The notes under the pieces: generated by a model
Seen by the model: only the letters and a program-made list of their open reading frames with translations
Databases searched by the model: none
What the model was told of the DNA's origin: nothing
Made by a program: the position numbers and the translations under genes
From: Coprinellus micaceus
Taxonomy: Eukaryota > Basidiomycota > Agaricomycetes > Agaricales > Psathyrellaceae
Assembly (NCBI GenBank): GCA_951394405.1
Contig: OX596345.1
Coordinates: 186,001-250,000, forward strand
Direction of reading: 5' to 3'
Length of the DNA stretch: 64,000 nucleotides
Part shown: piece after piece, positions 11,372-22,060 of the stretch
Layout of the letters: every line of letters begins with the position of its first letter
Position numbering within the stretch: position 1 is the stretch's first letter

Positions 11372-13195
11372 TTAGAGTGACAGATCGTTGTCCTCTTTAT
11401 ACTCATCCAGAATTTCTTGGCAGTTTCCTAGTTCGTCCTCTCTTAGCCACTTTGACTCATTCTCATCGTACCCGAGGTACTTGATGAGAAATTCTTTTTC
11501 TCCATTGCGTTTGACTCGGTGATTGATGATTCCTTCCACCTCATACTCTTCTTCTCCATTGATAACGTCAGGTGGTGGCTGCGGATATGATGGGCCGTGG
11601 GTATCGGTGGTCTTGAAAGGTGATAGAAGCGAGATATGGAAGACGTTGTGAATCTTCCATTGACTAGGAAGTTCTAGACGGTATGCCCTAGACCCTATGA
11701 TTTCTATCACTTTGAATGGTCCCAGACGTTTGGGTTGCATCTTCTTTGATCGGTAATGAAGCTTCAAGTTCTTTGCTTCAAGCCATACTTCATCGTTAAC
11801 CTTGAAAGGCTTCCATGTTCTAGATGTTCGTTCTATCATGCGACTTCGTGCGAGTTCATGAGCGGATAAGGCTTCATTTCTTGACTTCTGAAGGTCTTTG
11901 AATCGTTCTTCGTTCGCAGGGAAGTTGGTTTTGTCGAATGCTTCCGGTAGGGCACGAGGTTGTGTACCCATGATCAATTCAAATGGGGTGTGTGTTCTAT
12001 CCGCATGTCTTCTAGAGTTGTGAACGAACTGCAGTATTGGTAAAGCTTGGCTCCAAGTTGACGGGTTCGCAGAACAATAGATAGAAAGGTATGCTTCTAT
12101 CTCTTGGTTGACTCGTTCGGTACCTCCATCGGTTTGCGGATGAAAAGCGGTTGATAACGAAGAGTCTATTTTTAACTTTTCTAGAAGGTCTCGGAATGTT
12201 TTGGCGGCGAATTGAGGGCCTCGATCGGAAATAAGTTTATCCGGTAGGCCGTAATCCGTAAAGATGCGGCGGATAAATGCGTCAGCTGTTTGTTTTGCCG
12301 TAATAGTCTTGTTGCAAGGTTCTAAAATTACCCCCTTTGTAAGCCCATGGTCTACCACGACCATGATTGAGTCATATCCCTTTGATGTCGGTAGATCGGT
12401 GATAAAGTCTATTGATAGCTGGGTAAATGGCCGATTTGACTCGGGGCCAACGATGGGAAGTAGTGTCGGTTTTACTGGTTGTCTATTGATTTTAAATTGT
12501 TGGCATTCGGCACATCCCTTGACGTATGCTTTGACGAATTTTCTCATTCCTGGCCACCAATAATGTTCTCTGACGGCGTTGAATGTTCCTAATTCTCCAG
12601 GGTGTCCGATCGTTGCTGCGTCGTGATGTAATTTTACTATTTTGCGTCTTAGTTCAATATCTTCGGGAACATAAGCTTTTCCTTTGCGAAATAGCATATG
12701 TTTATCGTCTTTGGTTTCAACAGTCCAGTCTTCTAAGTCATTCTGGAGGTCAGTGGGACCTTCTTCTAGAATGAGTCTAAGAGCGTCCGTTGCTTCTTGT
12801 TCCATTTTGTCGGAGTTGAGAATTTGTTCTTGGAGAGCGGTGTCAATCAAATTCACAAATAAGTTTTCTGGAAGCATGGTGACTTCTTTTGGGTCTTCAT
12901 CGTCTTGACATAGATCCGGTCTTCTTGATAGAGCGTCTGATTGGAACATCTTAGTCCCAGCTTGATGTTTCAATTCAAAGTCATATTTTGACAGCGTGAG
13001 ACATGCCCTTGCTTGTCGAGGGCTAAGTCGTTGTGGGTTTCTCCAATAGGTAAGGTTCTGATGGTCGGAATATACCGTGGTTGTGAAAGGGGAACCTTGA
13101 ATGAATGGTCACCATTCTTCTAATGCTCGAATTATGGCAAGTAATTCCCTGTCGTATATTTCATAATTTCTTTGAGCGCTATCGAATGTTTTGGA
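11372..13195 (-). pseudogene. pol: Gypsy pol, C-terminal part (RNase H end, integrase, chromodomain), first copy
   Basis: Same sequence as 22061-23884. Integrase and chromodomain are open from 13108 down to 11372; a TGA at 13109-13111 separates them from the RNase H fragment at 13112-13195. At 13195 pol is interrupted by a TIR transposon, so RT, protease and gag are absent from this copy because the contig ends inside that insertion. Confidence 0.85.
13188..13195. repeat. 8-bp target-site duplication (GTTTTGGA) of the TIR element in pol
   Basis: GTTTTGGA lies directly before the element start CATCTCAG at 13196. In the second copy the same octamer is present on both sides of the collapsed element (23877-23884 and 23978-23985); here the right partner is lost in the gap. 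Confidence 0.8.
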
Positions 13196-14099
13196 CATCT
13201 CAGTCACTATGGAACGACCCCCTTGAAGGCCTATTAATTTAGTGTTCCAATGGGGCCTTAAGGGGGTCATTCCACTCATGTTCCCCCTTCCACTATTCCA
13301 TTTTCTGGTCCACTGTTCCACATTTCTGTTCCAAATATCCATTCCAATTCCCCATTGGGAGCCAAATCTGTTCCATATTCCACCTTCTGTTCCACCATAT
13401 TCCACCTTCCATTCCACCCTTCTACAGCTTACGTTCCACCCATATCCAGCAATAGTAGCAGCTTCTGAATGGGTGCAGCTATGCATATAATGTATCTGTT
13501 TAAATGTTTTGTAAGCTAATAAGGCCCAAAACATGTTTAAGCACAACTGTCTTCCACATGTGGAACAGTCTACTAACACTATGACACCATCCCTGTTTGG
13601 ATTGTTTGCTATATATCTGTGTGAATTCTTGTCCAATAATTATCATTTGAGTTCTTTTAGAAAGGCTTTAGCTTCTGCCTTCCATACATGGTCTGTATGT
13701 TGCTCTTTGTCCATTTCTAACTGTGAAAACATCAAAATATATGGATTTGCTCTTATTCTGCAACAAGCAGCCTGCAGTGCTCCAGTTAATATCAGGTATT
13801 TTCAAGTCTACAGAACAGATTTAGAACATGCTTTTGCATAGAATAACAGTAGTATATAGCCTCAACCACCTAACCCAAACAATATGTGCATGCTACAAAT
13901 AAACTGGAACAAATATCAGTGTTTGGCATTTTTGGGTGGCTGTGAACATTCCCACACCTAACTATTTCTGGATTTGTAAATGGGATGCGATTTGCATTGG
14001 ATTACAAATAAACAGCTAAGGAAACAGACCACACACTCTAGAGATATCTTGGAAACACTTGTTGCACAAGAACCTGTTTCAGCAGAGTTATAGAGAACC
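13196..14099. mobile_element. Left end of a TIR DNA transposon inserted in Gypsy pol, cut by the gap
   Basis: Begins CATCTCAGTCACTATGG. The outer arm recurs inverted in the collapsed copy at 23885-23977. The first 250 bp are packed with GTTCCA/ATTCCA hexamers (more than ten), the sort of subterminal array that transposases bind. From 13450 to 14099 the sequence is AT-rich and shows no transposase domain. The 8-bp TSD fits hAT or KDZ/Zisupton elements; the family cannot be decided because the interior is missing. Confidence 0.75.
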
Positions 14100-14299
14100 N
14101 NNNNNNNNNNNNNNNNNNNNNNNNNNNNNNNNNNNNNNNNNNNNNNNNNNNNNNNNNNNNNNNNNNNNNNNNNNNNNNNNNNNNNNNNNNNNNNNNNNNN
14201 NNNNNNNNNNNNNNNNNNNNNNNNNNNNNNNNNNNNNNNNNNNNNNNNNNNNNNNNNNNNNNNNNNNNNNNNNNNNNNNNNNNNNNNNNNNNNNNNNNN
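14100..14299. other. Assembly gap of 200 N
   Basis: Exactly 200 undetermined bases. The left contig ends inside the DNA transposon; the right contig begins inside a second copy of the 3438 gene, at the base equivalent to 3611. Any open frame crossing the gap is an artefact. Confidence 0.98.
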
Positions 14300-15416
14300 G
14301 GCTTGGGGGTGTCTTGCCCTCCTTACGAGGACATCCCTTGAGCGTTGTCGCAGCCCTCAGCTGCAGGCAGCCGCGCTGAACCTTATCGCGAGCCAGAGCG
14401 AGGGCATCTGCTGCTGGGTCCATTGGCACGCGGTCCGTTACGTCGAGGATACCCAGGTTGCCAGCTCCGATCCACATCAAAAGGCGTACGTAGATCTGGT
14501 TACAATCCTTCTGGACCTACTACGCCTTCCAGGCGTCCTCGATGCGTTTATGGCAACACGTCAGTACATCACGCTGTTCTTGCACATGTGGACCACCAAA
14601 GATATCCAATCCCTGTATCTGATCGACTTCGGACCCGAGGGGGAGCCTTTTCTATCTCTCCTGATGCAAACCGTCGACAATACTGGAGGAAACATTCGAG
14701 GTTTTGATATCCTTCTGGAGAGGCTCGCCTCCTCGAAGCTGGAGGCCTCGAAATTTGCGATGGCATTCACGGGCAGAGTAACTCAAGTGAGACACATGAT
14801 ATCAGGACCCAATCCTCACAACGAGATATGGACGTTTTCTCGGAACCTCGTCAACACCCTGGAACGCCTTCTGGATGTTGGAGACGCGAGTCACATGGTT
14901 CGCTGCTCGTTCGATAAATCAAACCTCCTCACCGAGTGTGCTTTCCTCCTCCACAGCATCGCAATCGCCTTCGAACAGGGGAAGGTCCCAGAGGCAGCAC
15001 GGTTCTCCATTCACAATCTCATACCCTTCGTTGAACTCCTTACAAGGTCCGTTGACAGGAACTACCGTGTCCCTCGCGGTTGGGCGAAGCTGATAGCTGG
15101 GAAGATCGACGCTACATGCGCTAGAATTGTCCGTTCCATGGCAGAAAGCACCGATACAGTAAATCAGGGCCTTCTTGGCACAATTCTGTCCGTGTTCGAG
15201 ATTCACACAGTGCATCCCGTCGTTCTTGAGGCCATCATCCCCTGGGCGGAGGGTGACATAGACCCTATCCGAGCAACGGCGATGCAGGTGCCTGACTCCA
15301 ACCTCGCAATCAAGCTCAAGCAGTTCATGGTCACTGGGCTCACGCGGATGGCACTGTATCGGCTCGTCCGCGATTCAAAATCTCTATTCTTGTGCGATAA
15401 CTCTTCGGTCAGTTAA
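14300..15416 (+). CDS. MYND-family helical protein, second copy, 5' end lost in the gap
   Basis: Matches 3611-4727, so codons 1-58 are missing. Reading starts in frame at the first bases after the gap; the ATG at 14550 is internal and not the true start. The MYND-exon remnant follows at 15487-15651 with the same in-frame TGA (15484-15486). Confidence 0.7.
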
Positions 15417-16551
15417 TGAAAAACTTGTATGTCATGTGAAGTACTCATAGAACGATGATAATATCTAGTGCAGCGGCATGAAGTGACATACACCCTCCCT
15501 GTCAAGGCAATGCACTGGCTGTTCCTCAGTCATCTATTGCTCCCCAGAGTGCCAGCAAGTTGATTGGGAGCGCCATCACCAGTCGGAATGTGTGCACGCA
15601 AAAGCACACCACAACGGTACAGTACTATTATTGCGAAACGGCCCCAAGTAATGCACTTATCAGACTTATTCCTTTGAAATACAGCTCAGCGCTCACGTGG
15701 AACGTGGTATAGCCATCGCGCAAGGGCTTTCCACGAGAGGCTCTTAGCATCGGACTTCAACACCCGTTCTGCTGACTTCTTACGCGCCAAGTCAACTACC
15801 GACTTGGCCGACTCTTCCCGACACCCCATCCTCTCTTATTGGTCAATCGGTGGTGCGGTGCACGGGCATGAAATGGTGAATTATAGGTCGGAACGCTGGG
15901 CCGATAGGCCAGAAATCCAATACCCACAACATTACCTCATTCCGAGAATAAGGTCACTCGGGCGTAAATATTCGACAGCAGCCAAATCGACGGCCCATGC
16001 AGACTTGCTCATAGTGGAAGGGATCTTTCCACTCATCCCACTGGCTCATCAGGTGCACTTGATAGCACTGCTCAGGAGGGTGGGACCTGAATACAAGGTG
16101 GTCTATAGTATCCCTCGTCGTGGGTGGGTGATTCCATCCCCGATGTTGTGGTTTTGCCGCTGATCCCAGTGTACTCAGCATTAGACAAATTGGGAGTCCA
16201 CGGCTGAGGACGGCATGAATTCCACTAAGGGCTTACCTGAGTCCCACCTTGTGTTATCACGTAGGTGTTTTTCTATTCGGTATGTATCTAGACCAAGTCA
16301 AGGTTGATTCGACGGTCTCCCTTGCTCGCACTTCGCCATTCCCTGTGTCCGCACTGGTGCGGCTCGTACGACAAAACGAGATCGGCTCACCAGCACGAGG
16401 ACACCAAGTCTCCGATGGGCATTCTCCTCTGTGGAACCTGACCCGTGCCTTTCCAAGTACTAGGGGCGAAACAGGATTAGAGGTTTAATGTTCTGAAAGG
16501 GCGCTAGTTCTATTTACACACGGTACTAGCATTTTTGCGTTAGAACCGATA

Positions 16552-17913
16552 CTAGTTCATTGTCGATGGGTGGGCGAGCGGGTGCTGGGAACTGGCGGCC
16601 TCATACGCCCGTTGTACGTCATGGGCATGTTGTTCTTCGAGAGGAATTGGTTCGTACATCAGGCACTTGGTGTTGGTAGAAGGTGCACCGTTACGACCCA
16701 GAGCCTAATATTGATGGTACCGGACGTCAACAAGGTCAGGTAGATATCAGATACGTAGCGGTGACCCACGTTGTGATAGAAGTGATCATACCCTCCTTGT
16801 ACGACCTGCCTGCAGACGTAGCAAGACGCAGTTTTGCACTGAGGGCACGTCATTTTATTGCACTGCCAATTGCCGTTAGCTGGAGAACCATGGCGTTACA
16901 GTTGGTGAGCACGTACCCCGTCCGTCTTGATGAAGGCTTCACAGAAGCGAGGGTGAGATGCAGTTGGGGCTGTGAAAATTGCCCTATTGCTTACCTTTGT
17001 CGCAGTTCGGACAGTTCCTCACCAATGCTTTCGACATTGCCTCCTCAACGACCAATCTAATCTCCTTCTTCGCCTCATCCTCCTCGCACGGCTTCGGGCC
17101 ATGAGATTTCTTTTTGCACTTCCTACAGCTGACAACCCCACACCCGTTCTCCCAGTTGAGACAGCGCAGCAGTGGTTCTCTGTCGACGTGAACCTCCATG
17201 ATACATCCCCAGTCGCAGAAGGGGCACTCCTCGAAATCCTCAAGATTCGCCGCTTTCAACTCTCTCCTCTGCACAAGTCGACTGTGAAGACCGATTAACT
17301 TCGGTTCAAGGAAACGTCCTCGCTGGGACGCCTCAAATGGGAGATTGCATCCCGACGTTTCCATGCAGCAAAGATCGCAGTTCCCACCTCCCAACTGCGT
17401 AGATACGTATTTGACAAAACATTGTTCGCAGAAAAAGTGGTCGGCCGGGCAGCACGCCATGGAAGTGATATCGTGGTCGGAGAAGCAGCATTGGCACTCG
17501 ATGAGAAGGACAGTTGATTTGGCTTTGCCGAGGGATTTGGCTGAGGACTCAATGGAGCTGGTTGGCACCCAAAGTGGTCGCTCTCCAAAGAGTAGGAGGT
17601 CGGTGTAGTCGGCGGCGTCGCACTCGAGGTTCCACGAACATTGGGCATGTCGGCAGAGGTCGATGATGGTGCGCATCGCGGAACGGACGTAGGGTGTTGG
17701 TGATGGGAGTAGCAACAGGCCGTTTATCCAACGCTCAAGGTCCCTCGGTGGTCGAGGATCCCAAACCTCCCGCTCCCCAAAGTAAACCAGGTCGGTGTAG
17801 TCCATCCCTTGAAGGAGCTGGTTTGTCAGACGGGGGAGGGCGTTGCGTTGGTGTATGGCTGAAAGGGACGTGCTGTGCACACGAGGCGCACCCAGATAGA
17901 CCTTCACATTCAC
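16552..17913 (-). CDS. RNF216-like RBR E3 ubiquitin ligase, second copy
   Basis: Same four-exon structure as 5863-7224, offset by 10689 bp, with exons 17913-16995, 16936-16917, 16862-16770 and 16665-16552. Long translations of both copies are identical over all frames. See the first copy for the domains. Confidence 0.83.
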
Positions 17914-20440
17914 GATCTATAAAAGACCCTCAATACAGATTAAATTGGACACGAGGCATCGATCGACGCACCAATTTTAGCGTTGTGGGACCAGGAGTGC
18001 CTGCGCGTCTGGTATCTAACGGCTCTCCACCCCTGAGGTGATCAGGCAGACCTTCTCATGGGAGCTGGTACCGCACGTCCAACGCAGAGATTGGGCATGG
18101 AGGTTCAGGTGGACGAAGTCGCCGGACCCTGACTCGCCAGGTTTGGCCACCTGCGTGGCATGAGCCTCGGGTCCAATCATAACCACACATTGAAATAAGC
18201 GCCCATCCGTGGGTCCTTACTTCGGACTCCACCCAACAAGATATATAGGCGCCAACGAGTGGCCAAGCCCGCTACTATCGCACCCGCAGTCATCACCAGA
18301 ATATATTTGTCTAGTCGTTTATGTTCGTAAGTTCATTCTTCTCTATTATCCTAAAAGTCGGTTTGCCCTCGTTTGCCACAACTTTCTGAACATCCTATGT
18401 TGTGCTCGGGACCGTTTCCGCAAAACATCCACATTTGTGGGAGATTGGCTGGCTTCTAGGTAACTGGGGATTCAAAGACATGTACCTCGTAGACCCCCAG
18501 AGAGGCAAGACCGCGCATTCCTCGAAATTAAGCATCAAATCCCCAGTATCGTCCTCTTCACGGCAAGTCAGCCATCGCACTCTTTATTACAAGACTCCGT
18601 CCAGCAATATCGCGTCGACGAGGTTTCAAGTTATCGATGTCTGAGCCAGAAGGCGCCGGGGCACCACAATACGGTGAATACCTGTGAGGAACGCCTTCCC
18701 TCGGAATGCGCGGCCCGGCTGCCCCACCGCCCCACTGATCGGCACAAAGAGAACATGAAATTTTCTTTCGTAGTTTGAGGTCCGTCCCAAGACCCTCTAC
18801 TTTTCAAGTACGGGAATAAGAAACTCGAGCATTCTCTTCTTCATCAAACAGAATGCGAGCACGCAAATTATGGAAGCAATACCATGAATGAGGACCTCTC
18901 TTCAAAACGTGAGATAGGCATTCCACGCGCTTGTTCAGATATATGTTTCGTATATCCTCCAAAGCCCGGTCCTTCGTCAATCAGTTCCGAGGATCATACG
19001 TCGTCGTAAATGCTGCACAAAATAAGCGCCCAACAGCGATTGGCTGAGCGGTAACGGAATTCACCGAACACGCCGAGATGTACATATTGCTTCATGTACT
19101 TACGGCACGTCATTCCTTCCTTCCACACACATGTCCTCACCTTTGAAGACTGTCTTTCTCCATCTACTCACAGAGCTGAACGCTTCCTAGCCATTCCACG
19201 GAACCGTACTACGGTGCACGTAGATGACAAACTCTGGATGTATCAAACTTAGAGACCGTGCCAGTGATTAGCCCCCACCGCGTGTTCTGGTACGAGGGGA
19301 TCAGCCTCGGGCAAACAGCCAAGCCTGTCCAAAGAACTCACCCGTACCCATAGAATACTACCCTGGCCTGCTGATCGCGCACCTGGGGATTTGAGGTCAC
19401 TTGAAGATGAGAGTACGAGATCTGGCCCTACGAATGCTAATGGATGGCGGCAGTAGAATAGGGCAATGGTCGGGTGGTGAATCTGGCGTATATCCTAGTA
19501 TCCCGAGAATATATTTCTGTCAAAGGAAGAGAGGAGGGCTTACTTGTGGCTGAGGGGGCGATCTCGAGCATCACCTTCTCCTGGGGCTGGCTGTGGTTCG
19601 CATGCCGTCGTGCCGAGTTGCAGGCAATCGTTTCAGAATACGTAGCGAGATACCTTCTCGATGCGATAGTCGCTATCAGCAGTCACCCGGCCCAGCTCAG
19701 TCCCAGCTCCCATGATACCAGACGGTGAGCCTCACAACGATCTCTGGCTTGCATCAATTGTGCAAAGATCTCCCGAGTCTACGGAAGTGAGCTCCCGGAA
19801 GTGTACCCAATGTATAGCATGGGGCATCGACATACTGAGCTGCGAATAAACCACGCTACTCCCCTTCGACACCTCTATTGTCCATGAACTTCGCGAACCC
19901 ATGACCATCGACAATGCGAGAGTTCGCGTTTCTATTGTGCTTGGCGATTTTTTCCCTGTGGCGTGCCAAGTGTACCGTGTACGTGATCAGAGTGCAAATT
20001 ATCGAAACGCAATGGAATCAGCGCTCAGACCTCAGGTCGCTTCAAGGTTCAAGTGCTGCACGATATCAAAGAGCATCGGGCCAGGGCCCTCGGTCCGATG
20101 GAGTGTTCATTTCTGAGGCAGGGTCGGAGAGGGTCGGGTCTGCAAGGATGGGGATCGAGACTGAGTGCCGGTCGCGAAAAGGCGCCCGCCGCCGATGGCG
20201 GGCGCTTAAACAGTATAAGGTGGCTGGACCCACGGACGTGAGGCGCCTACGCCGCCGATGCTCTTCGGAGAAAGGCTCCCCAGGAGTCGTGAGGTTGTAG
20301 TAACATGCCTAGAAACGACCGTGGTTAGACGCTTACCGAAAACCATGAGGAGGCATGCCGAGGAACCTCTCTGCCGAAGAGGTCCTCAACATGGGCCCGC
20401 CACGAGGGTCGAAGGGCGATCCAATAGTCAAGGTGGCACA
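17914..20440. other. Gene-poor stretch, second copy
   Basis: Repeats 7225-9751. No supported gene. The last five bases (GCACA, 20436-20440) are the left target-site duplication of the complete Gypsy element. Confidence 0.4.
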
Positions 20441-21040
20441 TGTTACGACCTCGATGAGGGAGTTGGACAAGTGTCCGACAATTGGTCGACTCTGGGCAGG
20501 TCAATGGTCAATGATGCAATGATTACTTAACTTAGGTATCGAGTACGATGTTGACGATCGTTGTATCTGATACTACCAAGAACTATGTTGACGATAGCTC
20601 GCTTGGACTTAGGCGTTGGTCGTTGTCTTATTGGCTTAATTGGCTTGCTCTCTTAGTTGTCTTTGGGTTTTGGCACAAGGCACTATTCGATAACGGGGGA
20701 AAAGTATAACAAGCTAAAGTACATGGGTCTAATCTATAGGGTTTATATACCCATGGATACTAGTCGCTATGAGTCAATATAACTAACGAGTCAATATAAC
20801 TATGAGTCGATTACAGTCAGAGACAAGTCATACTTAGTCTAGGCAGACTAAGAATGAGTCGAATATGAGTCATAAATAGAGTGACTCGATAATCGTCATA
20901 ACAAGTCAACGAGAGTCAACTACTTTAACCAAAACACAAATAATAATACAAAATAGTTTGGCCAAAAGAAAAAGAATAAGTCCTAGACCAGAAATAAAAA
21001 TATAGCGCATATTACAAAACATGTGTAGCAAAGCGTAACA
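20441..21040 (-). repeat. Gypsy 3' LTR
   Basis: 600 bp, TGTTACG...CGTAACA. Matches the 5' LTR at 27682-28281 by eye along its length, which suggests a recent insertion. Confidence 0.95.
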
Positions 21041-21071
21041 TTACCCCCCTCACAAACTTTGAAACACTGAT

Positions 21072-21980
21072 TCAAACCGAAGTAGAGGGGTACTCGGGTC
21101 CCCAATTCCCGTCATCTCCCCAACCGGTCTCATACTTCCACTCGTTGTCGATCTCAACCTTCTCCTCCTTCTTCTTGTTGTTACGGTTGCGGATGCGGTT
21201 GGAGCGGCGAAGCTTCTTGGGCTTCTGGGGGCAGTCGAACGGGTAGTGTCCAGGCGCCGTCTTCTTGCAATGGATGCATGACCACTTGGTGTGGTCGACT
21301 TGCCAATGGCCCGGTTGCTTGCAAGACGTGCAGGTGGCCAGCCTGCGCTTGGTCTTCTCCTCCTTCGTGAGGCTGTACATCTTCACCTGGCCGTAGGTGA
21401 GATTGCGAAAGTCGAATTCACGGAGGTAGAGGTGGGCGCGACGGACGGAGGCGCGGACCTCGGCGATGTTGGTCTCGATGGCGTTGGTGGCTAACTTCCT
21501 CCTCGATTCGGCGCACATCAACTTCATCTCGATGAAGTTCATGAACTTGGTGGGGGGTGTTCCGGGGCATTCGTATGCGGCCTCCTTGATCTCCTTCAAC
21601 TCTTCCTCCCACCTCTCCGCCCCCTCGATCTCCTCCAGGGCGTGCCCCCAATGGGCGTCGGGGTTGTTGTACTTCGCGGCTCCGAACAGGACCCCCGTTG
21701 GTCCCGTTTGCTTGATAACGTCCTTCACCGTTCTCATCTCCCTGATTTTGGCTTCGGCGACGTAGATTTCGGCCGGGGTGAAGGCGGTGCGGAGGTCGCA
21801 ATTTTCGAAGTCGGTGGGAAAGGCGCGCTTCGGGAGCATGACTACGTCGGGGGCGACGGCGTAGCCATAGTCGGGGACTTGGGCAGGCTTCTGGGGAAGG
21901 TTGGGGACGACTGTCCCGATGATGATGTCGAAATCCTGGGGGGCGGTCTCATAGGCGGTGGTGGAAGTAGAGTTGAACAT
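21072..21980 (-). CDS. Gypsy ORF3: accessory protein with paired zinc knuckles (302 aa)
   Basis: Lies between integrase and the 3' LTR on the element's coding strand, 80 bp after the pol stop, with its own ATG at 21980. Residues 1-90 have no known motif; the centre is helical and acidic; near residue 220 come two Cys/His clusters, CTSCKQPGHWQVDH (Cys-x2-Cys-x4-His-x4-His) and CIHCKKTAPGHYPFDC (Cys-x2-Cys-x6-His-x4-Cys), related to retroviral-type zinc knuckles; a Lys/Arg-rich run follows, then an acidic Trp/Gly tail. The G+C content is visibly higher than in pol. It could be a captured host gene or a second Gag-like nucleic-acid binding protein; function unknown. Confidence 0.8.
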   Translation of the reverse strand: MFNSTSTTAYETAPQDFDIIIGTVVPNLPQKPAQVPDYGYAVAPDVVMLPKRAFPTDFENCDLRTAFTPAEIYVAEAKIREMRTVKDVIKQTGPTGVLFGAAKYNNPDAHWGHALEEIEGAERWEEELKEIKEAAYECPGTPPTKFMNFIEMKLMCAESRRKLATNAIETNIAEVRASVRRAHLYLREFDFRNLTYGQVKMYSLTKEEKTKRRLATCTSCKQPGHWQVDHTKWSCIHCKKTAPGHYPFDCPQKPKKLRRSNRIRNRNNKKKEEKVEIDNEWKYETGWGDDGNWGPEYPSTSV

Positions 21981-22060
21981 TTTTAAAAAGCTGAGAATGT
22001 TGTGGAGGGGAACTGGCTTTGGGTGGTGGAGTGGGGTAGACAGGATGAACTGGCTGAAGT

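Noticed and set aside
14059..14480. Open frames running through the N gap
   Set aside because: They contain undetermined residues and join two unrelated contig ends.
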